A stretch of DNA of 64,000 nt from Coriolopsis trogii (lineage: Eukaryota > Basidiomycota > Agaricomycetes > Polyporales > Polyporaceae): positions 1,860,001-1,924,000 of the forward strand of contig JAHYIO010000003.1 in the NCBI GenBank assembly GCA_020543525.1, written 5' to 3'. Every line of letters begins with the position of its first letter. The first letter of the stretch is position 1. The notes beneath the pieces were generated by a model, which was given only the letters and a program-made list of their open reading frames with translations, made no database searches and had not been told where the DNA came from. Shown here one piece after another: positions 13,278 to 24,210 of this stretch. The translations under genes and the position numbers were made by a program.

Positions 13278-14723
13278 ATGTCCACATCCGCCCAGAGCGG
13301 CGTTTTCGATATCTATGCCACCTTCCAGGAGTTCTTGCAGGACGATCAAGTGCGCGCATCTATCTGCACTCGTGGCGTCTGAGCTCATCCTTATGTCAAG
13401 ATATCGCCCCCTTTAGCCGCCATCCTCTCGCTAGCGGAGGCGATCGTCAAGTCGAATGGTGCGTAGGCATCTTGCGGAGCGCCCGACTGCTCGTACAGAT
13501 CTGGACAGTTTGAAGCCGGAACCATGTTCGAACTCGTGCAAGCCTTGAACGACGGTGCCAAAGAGCTCAAGCGACGCTCTGCTAACCCTATCAGCCTCAA
13601 TGCCGGTTGCGAACTGTTCATCGCTTTCGTGACCCTGTTCCCTCATGAATCCGACGTGAGCAGACTCTCCCGCGCGCTGACAGACGGATGCTGACCGCTC
13701 GATATCGCAGAACTTTGCGGAGTTGAAGAAGGAGCTCGAACAACAGGGTCGCAAATACGCCAATGAGGCGATCTCCTTCCGTGATAAAATCGCCGAGCTC
13801 TCACTGGGCTTCATCAAGGACGACGCTGTCGTGAGTATAACGAACAATGCAGCATGCGCGATGCTTATCGACCGATTACGAACAGATCCTCACACATTCG
13901 CATTCGCGTGTAGTGCTCAAGGCCCTGCTCCATGCCCACAAGACGAAGCGTATTTCCGTATATGTCACCGAATCACGGCCTCGAGGCTACGGGTAGAGTT
14001 GCCAAAATTTTTCAGATGCAGGGGTATGACATACTCACACTCGTCATGGCAGACTGAGGACGTACGAGGCCCTGACCGCGGCTGGCATACCGTGCACCAT
14101 GGTGCTCGACTCGGCAGTGGCATATGTGATGGACCGTGTGGACTTTGTCTTGGTCGGATCCGAAGCCGTCGTCGAGTCCGGTGGTTTGATCAACTACGTC
14201 GGGAGCAACCAGATGGCGATCATCGCCAAAGCTGCGAACAAACCGTTTTACGCGCTAGCAGAAAGGTGTGTGCGCCGTGCGAGACGCGATGTGGACGATG
14301 GCCCTGACCCTCTGATTTGGTTTGCAGCTACAAGTTCCACCGCCTGTTCCCGCTATCGCAATACGATCTGCCGACGCACAACCCGAACATCCTATCGTTC
14401 GCGACTCCGACCGGACAGTCAGCTGGTCACGGTGCAAGGGCATCAGGAGTAGCAGGGGACGCCACAACGCAAGAGCATGTAGTCGGACAGACGTCATCGT
14501 CGAAGACGGAAGGAGCAATGATGAGTCAGGAGCAGATAGCGAAGAACCCGGAAGTCGACTATACGAGGTGGGTGGGACAACCTGGTCACTGTGGCTTCCG
14601 TGATCCTGAGCGGGTGTGGTTGTGTTCCGCAGGCCGGACCTGATATCGCTGGTTTTTTCCGACGTAGGGATTCTGACGCCAGAGGGCGTGAGCCAGTATC
14701 TGGTTGGGATGTTCGCCGGGTGA
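13278..14723 (+). CDS. GCN3: Translation initiation factor eIF2B alpha subunit
   Basis: This is the regulatory subunit of the eIF2 guanine-nucleotide exchange factor. It senses phosphorylated eIF2 in the cytosol. Eight exons close in phase: 13278-13349, 13401-13458, 13516-13655, 13711-13830, 13886-13992, 14053-14265, 14328-14567 and 14633-14723. They give 346 residues. Recognisable blocks in order are [15 protein letters not shown], then [19 protein letters not shown], then [10 protein letters not shown], then [19 protein letters not shown], then [18 protein letters not shown], and a C-terminal end resembling [18 protein letters not shown]. All are typical of the eIF2B alpha/beta/delta Rossmann-like fold, and the length fits the alpha subunit. 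The third exon uses an AAG acceptor. A Ser/Thr/Gly/Ala-rich insert of about 45 residues, encoded near 14395-14520, lies where most homologues have a shorter loop. Confidence 0.96.
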
Positions 14724-15888
14724 TGGGAGGAGGAGGGGGTTGGAACGAGATCTGGAAGGACGATAAAGTTTGCGATAAACTTCGCGAACCCAATCATGGG
14801 ATAACAAATGCAGTATTTCTCCGACCACGTGTCCGATCACTGCCGAGCCTCTGCGCTGCAAGCGCTCGCCGCTCGCCGCTGTTCCTGCGCCAGATTCATA
14901 CATACGCCTGCGCCAACTAAGCCCGAGCGGAGACGTAGCAGCGTCCATACCATTCCAAGCCTCAACATCTCCCCTCACGCTGTGGCCAGTCCACTCTTCT
15001 CGAGCCTGGTTGCCGTCTCTCCCACGCACAGTCAGGGTCGACTCACGTTCATCGCCCAATCAATGCACCGGATGCCAGTATCGATCTCATCGTGATCACT
15101 CGACGCTAGTCTCGTCCTCTATCGCTCGTCCAACCGCGTCGTGTTCGACCGTTTGACGTACTTGTGCTGTCCTTCGCCCATTCCTGGCGATCTCCTCCTC
15201 TCCCTCCGTCCACATTGGGCGGCCCTGCGACCACCAGATCCGCTGATTCCTCTTTCGCCCTGGGTCGCCTCTGATCGGACCCTATCTCGTCCACACTTTT
15301 GCTGTTTTTTCTCGTCAAATGCCCGGTTGGGCGACGACATATCGCCCCCATCGGCGCCACGCGGCTCCCTGCCGTCTTTGCAGCTTGCTCGCCCAAACTG
15401 TCCTGTCCTCCCTCCGTTTAACGTTTTAGCTTTAGCATCCTTGGGTAAAACCACTTTCCCGCGACCTTCCTCGCCCAAAATCATGCTGCATGCAAGGATC
15501 CAACTAGGATCGTGGTACAGATACCGATTGACATGCCTTTGTTGCCACGCTCGGCGCCTCAATCTGCCCTTCGGCCTCATCCTGAACGCCTCATGTTTCT
15601 CTCCTCGCGACTCCGACCCATCATCTTGATATGTTCACGCAGGAAAACGCAGCCCACAATCTCCAGCGCGGCGGCCCGATAGGCTGATGTTATCGTCATC
15701 CCTCCCCTTAGGCAATATCTTCCTGCCACTCGCACTGCGCGCAAACCCTGCCGGATCTTTTGACATGACCGTCGCTGGCTTCGTATAAAGAGCGCGTCCG
15801 TCGCTCCTCCACAGAACCAACACAACACACACAGTCCCTCTCTCCCGTCCTCTGTACATACTCTCCCCTCTCCCCTTTCCACACAGAG
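14724..15888. other. Intergenic, promoter region of the cysteine-rich gene
   Basis: This is about 1.2 kb after the GCN3 stop. Open frames of 90-160 codons on both strands (for example 15119-15580 minus) lack coding character. The downstream end carries a TATA box and a long CT-rich, AC-rich leader directly before the ATG at 15889, so it is best read as promoter and 5' UTR. Confidence 0.5.
15784..15790 (+). promoter_or_regulatory. TATA box of the cysteine-rich microprotein gene
   Basis: TATAAAG sits 99 bp upstream of the ATG at 15889. It is followed by an ACACAC run and a CTCTCCC-rich pyrimidine tract, an arrangement common in strongly expressed basidiomycete genes. The start site itself is not determined. 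Confidence 0.55.
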
Positions 15889-16457
15889 ATGTGTCATTGG
15901 CGTCGGTTCGTGGCACATTCCTCTGTCGTGGCGGGCTGTCCCGGGACCTGACATGTTACCCGCCCCGCCTTGCCAACAGCGTCCGCAATAACTACAAACG
16001 CTGTGGCCACTACGTCGACCTGGTCAGTACCACTTTTCTGTCTGTTCTCCGCTACGCAGCAGCCCTAACGCCGTATGTGCAGCCCGATGAGATGGTTCGT
16101 TTTCTCGCATGCCTAGTTGCCTGTAGATCTCAATTCAGTCTGTCACATTGGCGCTTAGATTCAATGCGACGATCGTTACTGCAAATTCAGCACGTCGCAC
16201 CCCAGGAACTGCGTCCCACCCCGCTGCACGGAGACTTGCTGGCAGTAGTAAGTCCGTCTCCCTTCCTCCACGCCAGCCACACGCTCACTGCTGCCTCCGC
16301 TCCGCGCTGTCGTTTCGCCCACCCTTATCAGCCGCCAGTTCCCCCAGCAGTACAGTACGTCGTCTCCGCCTCCATACCATGATCAGCTGCTGACCACCTG
16401 ACAGACCCCGTCATCGATGCGTTCTGTCCCGTCTGCGTCCAGCTTGGCCGGTCCTAG
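15889..16457 (+). CDS. Small cysteine-rich protein (78 aa), six-exon microprotein gene
   Basis: The function is unknown. Six exons close exactly in phase: 15889-15905, 15980-16022, 16083-16094 (12 nt), 16159-16247, 16332-16354 and 16405-16457. Nine cysteines fall at residues 2, 14, 27, 32, 42, 47, 51, 69 and 72, with His16 (CGH) and His38. The spacing suggests a zinc-binding fold. There is no signal peptide, so a nuclear or cytosolic role is more likely than a secreted effector. Recognisable segments are VRNNYKRCGHYVDLPDEM, then YCKFSTSHP, then CTETCWQYRQFPQQYNP, and a final CPVC. I recall proteins of this look as hypothetical in Agaricomycetes. It shares cysteine spacing with the gene at 35384-35816. 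A TATA box and pyrimidine-rich leader precede it. An automatic gene caller would easily miss it because no exon exceeds 90 nt. Confidence 0.85.
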
Positions 16458-18952
16458 AAATTCACTTAGATGCGCCCTCGCACATACATTGTAACATTAA
16501 GCATGCCCGTGCCCCCGCCCCGCCCCTTTGACAGTATTCTTCCTAATTGGTATTCTCGTATTCGCCGCGTCTGTATTCGCCCTCGCTCTCCGATTGTATT
16601 CCGCCGCACATTACGTTACGCTACTGTACACTGCTCCTACATCCCCGTCTATAGTACCCGCCGCGCTGTGATGCTGTGCTGAGATAGGAAATCGAGTTGC
16701 CTTGATTTGGTTCCTGATTACGTCGATCGCACGCCCGAGAGAGCAGAAGAGTGGGTGTGGAGCAGAACAGAAGCCCCGAAGGGAAAACAAAGCGAGGCAC
16801 TGGATGACAGGCCGAGGACGGCGAAAGACGCGCGGTGGAGGGGAGATCCGCCACAAAGCGAGGAGGGATGCACGCCGCTCTCAACCGTCTTCTTCACGGA
16901 ACATGCAACCTCCTGCCACGCATCCGCTCAGCGCCGCCCATCATGCCCGTTCGGGCGAGAGATAGCAACCTCCCCGTCTATCGCGCTATAGGCCCCGGGA
17001 CCAGCGGTGCAGCCCAGCAGCTCCGACTCGAACAAGGTCCGATGCCTCCTAGCTTGTAACACCCCGGGGCAGCAGATCTCTCGAAGCCCGTGCCCCGAGG
17101 ACGCAAACACGGATGCGCGGCGACGGGCAACTACGCATGCGGCACCGCGGGGCAGTCAGTCGACTGGCGTAAACCTCGGTAGTTTGACACAATCGCCCTG
17201 ACCCGTTTTCGTGGCGGCGAGGACGACTCGGAGTGTGGTTGGCCAATATACGCAGCGTTCCGAGCAGCGTCGGAGAAGCCAAGCTGTTTGTTATCTGCCC
17301 GCTGCACTACCTGGCCTTCCCCCGGCGACGAGGTATGGAGAAATTTTGGGACGAGGGCGCGACGCGTAAGGTGCTCGTGTCCGGCAAACACGTGTGTGCC
17401 TAAACCCTCGTAGAAGCCTTCCAGCTTGCAGCCTGGCGCACGGCGCTCGTCCCTCTCTCGTTCCTCTCTATCGCTCGCTGGAAGTGACAATGCCCCTGAC
17501 GAGCGATCGAGCGGCCGAGCGGAGAGCAGCCTTGGCGACCTTCGCGGGTAGCGTCGAGCGAGAAGACGGCAACGATGCGGATCCGGTGACTGCAGGGTGT
17601 CTGATAGACTCCGGCGGGGGCAGAGACGCGTCGGAAATGTGAGAGCAGCAGCAGCCAGGCCGCTGCCAGAGCTCTACATTCCCAAGGCCCTGGCGAGGGA
17701 GTGAGGGAGAGCGAAGGTCGCCGTTTCCTGCCTTATCGCCGTCTTGCCCCGGGAAACTCCCACCTTACGCAGGTCGCAGGTCGGGAGAAGGGAGGGAGAG
17801 GAAGGGGCCGTGGGCAACGCTGCACGACGCATCTCGCGTCATCCGCGAAGCTCGCCGCAATCTGCAGTGCATCTGACGCTGCCTGGCCCGGCGGTGTCTC
17901 AATGTTCTGTTGCATCGAGGCGGGTTTAGTACCCAGGCGGCTGGATAGATCCCGCAATGCGAGCGAAGAGCGAGTCAGATGACAGTCGAGATAACGCGGG
18001 TGTGGCACGGAATGGCGGACCTGGGTGTGCGGGACGAAGAGCGGTATCAATGGAAGGTTGGGCGGATGGAGCATGCCCACAGTCATCAGATCATAGTCGT
18101 GTGCAGTAATCACGAGCCGAATCGAGCACGCCGTGCGTAAATGGAAAGCATTAAATTCTGCCCCCCTGGTGAGCGTGATGCGTGGCCCTCGCGATGCGCA
18201 TGTTGGAAGAACGTGTGAGCGGGAACGCATGTCTCTCTCTCGCAAGTCGAGATGGCTCACCGTTCACCTGCAGGAAATTGCCAAAGTGAACGAACAGCGT
18301 CCGAGACGAGCTGGGTGCAGCGGTCTTGCCTCGCGTTCGAACGTGGCTCCGAGAGCAGAGAAGCGAGTTAATTGCGTCGGCCGCAACGATTGGAACACTT
18401 CGGACGAGATGAGCGCATGGACGTTTGCTGGGATATGACTTATCGATTGCGGTAGCGAAACAAACCGGCAAGCGGGGGCGTTGCGAGCTAGACGAGCACT
18501 TCTCTTCGCCTGACCGGGGCAGAGCTGCCCCATGCAGAAAGTGGATTTTCGAGCCGCTATGAAGATAATGTCGGCCCTTTTCCCCACTGCTGCAGGGAGA
18601 GCATTGATTGGCAGCCGCTCATCCACCGCGGCGCCTCAGTGCCTGGAGGCGCACGAAGGGGCGACGATGCACGGCTGAAGGTTGAGGGCGCACCTGGAAG
18701 CTGGCGCAGACGGACTGCTGGGCGTGTGTGTACGGGAATGGGGGGCTCGGGCAAGGTTTGCGGAAGGGTTGCCCATGCCCAAGATGGAAGAGCAGGTTCG
18801 TGCACTGTTCTCCCATCCGCAGGCCGCACTGGCACGTGAGACGCGCGCTGAGATCCTCGCTCGCCCTTGGTCTTCCCTCTCCAAACCCTGATCGCCTCCT
18901 CCCCTTCCAGCCTCTCCGTTCTCCATCCCGCCTCTACTGTCTCCGACGCGCG
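16458..18952. other. Long stretch without a supportable gene
   Basis: This is about 2.5 kb between the cysteine-rich gene and POP4. It holds many frames of 60-175 codons on both strands, the longest at 17733-18260 minus and 18557-19066 minus. Their composition is repetitive Arg/Pro/Ser, they have no family motif and no convincing splice joins. The last 150 bp before 18953 is a CT-rich leader for POP4. Confidence 0.45.
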
Positions 18953-20327
18953 ATGGCCTTTATGTCTTACCGCGCAGCAGATAGCGGCCACAGGGACCTC
19001 TACGCCGCGTTGCCGCTCATCAACGTCCGTCTCTTGGATTCTCCGCATTCCCTCATTCGCACTCACCGCAGCCCCAGCGTGAACGTCTCAAGCTCGATTC
19101 TGCCACCCCTTTCATTCCTAGCTATGTCACGCGCAATCTCAGTCGGTCCGTCAATTCCGCGCAGGCATACGAGAGCCGCGTGAAAGGCCGCCAAATCCTC
19201 CTCGAGAACCCTGCGCGCGCAAGCAAGGCCAAGAAGGAGCGGGAGGAGAAACGGGCGAAACGCGCTGCTGAGCGGGCGCGCAAGGCCGCAGGTACGATGA
19301 GCACCAAGGATAGTCGGAGTCGCGGTGTTTGGAAGCTGCAGAAGGACGAGACTAGGTGCGGACGGCCCGAAACCACCAGCCGTGTGTGTGCGTGTACGCT
19401 AACTTTGGCGATGAAGATTCCACTTGTTTCTCCCTCTACACTCGCTCTGGCTTGGCTACATGTCCGAGCTCCTCTCCCTATCGCCCCAACCTACCTCAAC
19501 GAGCGCGGACCCTGCGGGAGCTATGCCGAGCTCGGCGGGCATGCACGCGAAGCTCATCAAGGCCGACTTTCATGGTTCAATCGTCACAGGTATGTCCTCC
19601 GCTCCTAGCTCAGCACGTATGGTTTGGAAGCGGTTACATATACCGCCTTCTGGTGGGATCGTCGCGGAGGACCCATACACATATGCGGCAGCTCTGTCCT
19701 CCTCCTGGAGGCCAACTTGCCCTTTACGGGATATGTCCGAGGTGGCGTGACGAAACAGTTTGTATTGCTACAGAACTCCTTCTGATGGCCCTATGCCGAA
19801 GTCCGCGTGAGCGAGGACGGCAGCGGCTATCCTTCTTGAGGTTTCCTGCTCCAACCTGGCCACAATAAGGGTTGCGGTTATCGCAGTCTCTCCGTGGATA
19901 CCTGGGTTTTACCCTCGCTTTCTTGTCCTGCGGCTGACTCGGCGCAGTACAACAGAGCAAGAACCCCTGTCTCGTAGGGCTCTCGGGCATAGTAGTCCAC
20001 GAAACAGAGAACGCGTTCAAGGTGATCACCCAAAAGGATGAGCTCAAAAGTTCGCCGTCACCTCGTCCATGATAATGCCGTCAACGATTGACTCCCTGAC
20101 GCCCGACAGTGCTCCCGAAAGCTAACAGCATCTTTGTCTTCGCCGTTCCGCTGTACGCCACCCCAACCTTGCCTCCACCAGCGCCCTCCTCGGGTGGGAA
20201 CCCCCCACTGAAGACGATCCTTGACCTGCCACATATTGAATTTGAGCTGTACGGAAATCACTTCTGCTACCGCGCGGCAGAGCGCGCAGGCCGAAAGTTC
20301 AAACACAAGGAGACGATAGAGCTATGA
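18953..20327 (+). CDS. POP4: RNase P/RNase MRP protein subunit Pop4/Rpp29
   Basis: This is a core protein of nuclear RNase P (tRNA 5' maturation) and RNase MRP (rRNA processing). Five exons close in phase: 18953-19024, 19072-19355, 19417-19589, 19948-20049 and 20110-20327. They give 282 residues. The N-terminal half has a basic coiled segment (AKKEREEKRAKRAAERARKA) for RNA or nuclear contact. The conserved Rpp29 Sm-like domain follows: LPLHSLWLGYMSELL, KLIKADFHGSIVTV, NPCLVGLSGIVVHETENAFK, LPKANSIFVFAVPLY and the ending RAAERAGRKFKHKETIEL. The donor after exon 4 is a weak GTTCGC. Intron 3 is 358 nt, several times the local norm. The 3' end converges with the cyclin gene. Confidence 0.94.
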
Positions 20328-20862
20328 TCTTCTCTCCTCTCTTCCTTCACCCGGGCCGGCCAGGACGCGGTCGGACGAGACGTAGTTCGGGTTTACAAAG
20401 CCGCACGGATGTACCCTGCCCGTTGCAAATCGGCTGCCGCGCTTCCCAACCCATATCGTGCATCTCACGCCTCGCGCCGTTCGCAGTCGCACACCTTCCG
20501 GGTACGGACTCGCGTATTTCATGTATGATCGGGGCGATTACTGTACATTTGTCGGTTTATGTGATACAACCCTGTGCGCGATAGCAAGATGAACAAAGGA
20601 TGAAACGAAGAACAATGAACGATGGACGATCAGCACGACGTTCCCATGTACGATACGACAGCTTCTACGAGAGCTTCCAGAGAGAGCACGACAATGGCGA
20701 TATGCGGCACACTGGGCGAAGGCCCAACCCTCCACAACCGCCTTGATATGAACGTTGAACACCGCCGATGGGCCAGCACCAGCGCGCAAGTCCGAGGAAG
20801 CCGAATGACACGGTGAACAGGGAGTAACGGGGAAGCTCTCGCTTGCGACGATGACGCGAGAC
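20328..20862. terminator. Convergent 3' intergenic region of POP4 and the cyclin gene
   Basis: These 535 bp separate two stop codons that face each other, so they should contain both polyadenylation regions. No open frame with coding character is seen; the long minus-strand frame that crosses it is an unspliced read-through of the cyclin gene. Confidence 0.5.
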
Positions 20863-22294
20863 TCAAGAAGCCCCACCGTCCGTGACCGGTTTCCACCCGC
20901 CCGATACGAATTTGCCTGGGGTGCTGCTCCCCCCGGGCTGGGTGGGAGTCGTGCCCTGGCTGAGCGCATGCTCCGGCGTCGACGATTGCGCAGACTGCTG
21001 CTGCACGTTCGCTGGCGCGAAGATGGCGAAGGGCTTGTAGAGCTTCTCCCGATGGGACGCGCTAAGCGGAGGCGGAATCTGAGTCCGGGATGGATGTCGT
21101 TATCAGGGCCGTGCACCGGTCGTGAGGGGAGAGGAACGGGAAGACGCACGGATGCCACCGAAGTTAGGAACTCTCCAGAACCTTGTAGCTCTTGCGCGCC
21201 GTAGTACTCGAGCAGGATGCTGATTGCGTCTATCGGAAAGACATGGTGAGTGTCCCTCTTCCCTCCTCTCCTGTATGATCGCGAGTCGCTCACCTGCAAC
21301 GTTGGCCAGCTCCGTCTCGTTGAAACCATAGAATTCGACGGCGTGTCGGGAAAAGCCATTTGGCTGTGTCGTGTGCGATGGCGGCGTGGGGAGGGACGCA
21401 GACGGCGCAGGAGACGCGATGCGCGCGTCCAGCGGCGAGGAGGACGGTCCTTCAACAGCGTGTTCTGCCAGCACGTAGCAGGCAGCGGCTACAACCTTCG
21501 GAGGATACAGGATGCAGAGCGGCGTCCGGTACCTGCATGCGAAGTACGTAAGATAAATACATATGCAGAGAAATTGTCTGGTACACTCACGAGTCGTTCG
21601 CGACCGACCAGGCGCATTCTTCTACCTGCTGTTTGTTGTATCCGTGGTCGTACAGGTCGACGAGCTCGGCATGTGGGCTGTCTACGACAAAATCGAAGCA
21701 CAAGGCTTCCAACAGGACCTCCTCTGTGAGTAGAATGCTGGTCTGGCATTCTTCCACTTCCTGTGAGATGATCAGTCTCACCTCTACCTTCGAGACATAC
21801 ATGGCTACCTTGCTGTCGTCAGGAATTTGGTTGATGTCAACTTTATTGATCTTTGAGCAGACAACCTTGGCCACATCCCGGAGCTTACGTCCGCACTCCT
21901 CCGTTTTGGTGGCTAGGAATATACACGAAGCTGCAACATCCTGAATGGCGTCAGGGGGGTTCCAAGGCAGAAGGGAGGTACGTGGCTGACCTGTCGGTGG
22001 TAATCCTCCATCGAGAATCGCATGTAGAACCGATGGAACCATGTGGCTGCAGTGTACATGGCGGACGAAGGCCTGTCCGCGGATATTCTTAGCGTCATTC
22101 TCACGTCAGTCAGAGGAACCTCACAATGCTAGTGAGACACCGAGTCGATACAGAAACTCGACCCCTCTGCTCCGATCGTACAGTTCCTTCTCCAAAGGAA
22201 TGTCCGAGGTCACCCGGCTTGGCGTCTTGTGCAAAGCCGATACAGGAAACAACCATTGTGATGAGGAAAAGGCGGGGATACTGGGGACACCCAT
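20863..22294 (-). CDS. CTK2: Cyclin of the CTD-kinase type (Ctk2/cyclin K-T-like)
   Basis: This is probably the regulatory partner of a transcriptional CDK that phosphorylates the RNA polymerase II C-terminal domain. Seven exons close in phase: 22294-22125, 22072-21991, 21940-21809, 21760-21591, 21532-21294, 21229-21150 and 21078-20863. They give 362 residues. The cyclin box starts with TPSRVTSDIPLEKELYDRSR and continues with YTAATWFHRFYMRFSMEDYH, then DVAASCIFLATKTEECGRKL, then LLTEEVLLEALCFDFVVDSP, the helices that contact the CDK. A second, weaker cyclin fold covers about residues 190-270. The tail is Pro/Gln/Ser/Gly-rich. The start ATG is the first in frame, but a further upstream exon cannot be excluded. 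Its 5' flank is only 247 bp long before the Harbinger transposon begins, so the insertion may affect its promoter. Cyclin K/T versus L assignment is by overall look. Confidence 0.88.
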
Positions 22295-22541
22295 GCTGTG
22301 ACCGCAATTCCAGATGTATTCTTGTGTTTCTCGATGTCGTCGTGCCCAAATCTCGGTATGCTTGTCCAGAAGACGATGGTGGTTCGGGAAAACGCGTACC
22401 GTCACGCCTCATGTTTCGCCAAGTCACACTTAATGGACGCGTAAGCGCCTGCATAACGCGTGCGTCGGGCCCCGGTCCGGTCCTTGCTGTTGAAGCTAAG
22501 GCTTGAACACTGCTGCCCGACAGTGCGCTCTCCTGGACAAT

Positions 22542-22587
22542 GGGTGACTTCCCGTAGGAATCTACGGACGTCCGTAGAGCCGTAGAT
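22542..22587 (+). repeat. Left terminal inverted repeat of the Harbinger element
   Basis: 46 bp starting GGGTGACTTCCCGTAGGAAT and identical, in reverse complement, to 28577-28622. It contains the perfect 16-bp palindrome CTACGGACGTCCGTAG at 22562-22577, followed by a further CCGTAG, so CTACGG/CCGTAG units recur within the repeat. AAT at 22539-22541 is the left target duplication. Confidence 0.95.
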
Positions 22588-22764
22588 GCATCGAGCGGAG
22601 TTTCAAAAGTTCTAGAATCGATAAGCCGTAACCGTAACGATGGTATACCTAGTTTAGAAGTCCGCAGATGTACCGCCGTCCACGATGGGACAGATTGATG
22701 CACACAGTCTAGTGCGCGCCCTCAGCGTCCTCCCCTGCCCGTCACAGATCAGCCCCACGCCGTT

Positions 22765-24114
22765 ATGCCCGCTCTTGAAGACCACCTCGACAGCTCTGGA
22801 GAAGAGGACGACGAAGACATGGAGGATTTGCTTCTGGCAACTGTGGCTGTGCTAGTGGTGGGAGCCGAAGAAGCTCGGATTCAGCGTGCAGAACGGCGCA
22901 AGCCTACCCGGCGCTACCTCCGCCGCTCCGAATTGCTGCCTAATCCCCGCCGCGATACCCCTTGGGAGGCGTTGTACAGGAGTCGCGATGACCGCGCGTT
23001 CATCACCACTATGGGTATCAACGTGGCCACCTTCGAACACATCTTGTCTAGTGGTTTTGCCTTTGAATGGAACAACTTCACCATACCACGTCCCGACACG
23101 AACTCTGCTGGCGACCCCCGCATTAGTCGCCGCTCCCTCGATGCAGAGGGAGCGCTAGGGCTCATCTACCATTATCTCACCTCAGCAATGCCCGATGTCG
23201 CCATACAACAAATATTTGCCCTGATCCCGACCACCGTCTCGCGTTACCGCAAGTGGGCTCTTGACATCCTCCTCCGTGTTCTCCGTCAACTCCCGGAGGC
23301 CCGTATTGCTTGGTGGAGGGATGGAGAAGAGTGCGAAGCTGATAATGCCCTCATCCGTGCCCGACATCCACTTCTTGGAGGAGCCATTGGAAGCATTGAT
23401 GGTCTCAACATCTTGACAGCTTCGTCAGATGATCCAGAGGTAGAGAATGCAACCTATAATGGCTGGCTGCATGGACACTTCACTAGCAGCATTCTTGTCT
23501 TCTCACCGCGTGGTACGGCTTTTGAAGTTGTTCTATGTTTCTATGCATGAACTCACTCGTTTATCCAAGGTACCGTCAAGAAGAGCATTCTCAACGCACC
23601 TGGAAGCTGGCATGATGCAAAGATCGCGCGGCCTGTGTACAACCTGCTCCATGGGCGGACTCCTGCAGGCTACTATCTGGTTGCCGACACTGCCTTTCCT
23701 CGCGGGACCAACTCTATCGCAGGTCGCATTCAAGCACCCCTCAAGGCTGGTCAGCGACTTCCAGCAGATGCCAGAGAGCGCGAAGCTTTGCTGGCATTTG
23801 ACCGCGAACTTTTGTCATACCGACAGACCGCAGAGTGGGGAATGCGCGAGCTTCGAGCAGGATTTGGACGTCTGCGGGTACCGCTAGATATCAACGATCC
23901 TGTGGGACGCGGTGATTTGCTTGAGGTTTGTGTGCGCTCACTCAACGTGCGTGCTGAGCTTGTTGGTATCTCTGAGATACGGACCGTCTATATGCGGGTA
24001 TGGCAGGATGCAGAAGACGAGGATATATGGTCAGATTTCGAGAATGTACTCTTTGGGGAGCTGCGAAAACGGGATCGCGTCTCTCGGTTTCATCGTGTTG
24101 TAATCGAAGAATAG
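22765..24114 (+). CDS. Harbinger/HARBI1-like DDE transposase
   Basis: This is the nuclease that cuts and joins the element ends. Two exons, 22765-23512 and 23570-24114, join in phase across a 57-nt intron with an AAG acceptor and give 430 residues. An acidic N-terminus (EEDDEDMEDL) and a basic segment precede the DDE_Tnp_4-type core. The core contains GAIGSIDG (first catalytic Asp), then NAPGSWHDA, then YYLVADTAFP (second Asp) and RQTAEWGMRELR (catalytic Glu), all present and correctly ordered. The ATG starts 177 bp inside the left TIR. Without the intron the frame would end 12 codons past the splice donor, before the second Asp, so splicing is required for activity. Coding looks intact. Such elements usually need their Myb-like partner for DNA binding or nuclear import. 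Confidence 0.93.
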
Positions 24115-24210
24115 AAATAGTATTCAATCAGCTGTAACTACATACAGTATTCATCTGTCTGTGAGAGCGTGCCTGGTGGCTGACACAGTATGGAGGCACT
24201 GACTTACCTA

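Noticed and set aside
17733..18260. Minus-strand frame of 175 codons
   Set aside because: No family similarity, no splice joins, biased Arg/Pro/Ser composition.
18557..19066. Minus-strand frame of 169 codons
   Set aside because: Runs antisense to the leader and first exon of POP4, so it is best explained as a shadow.
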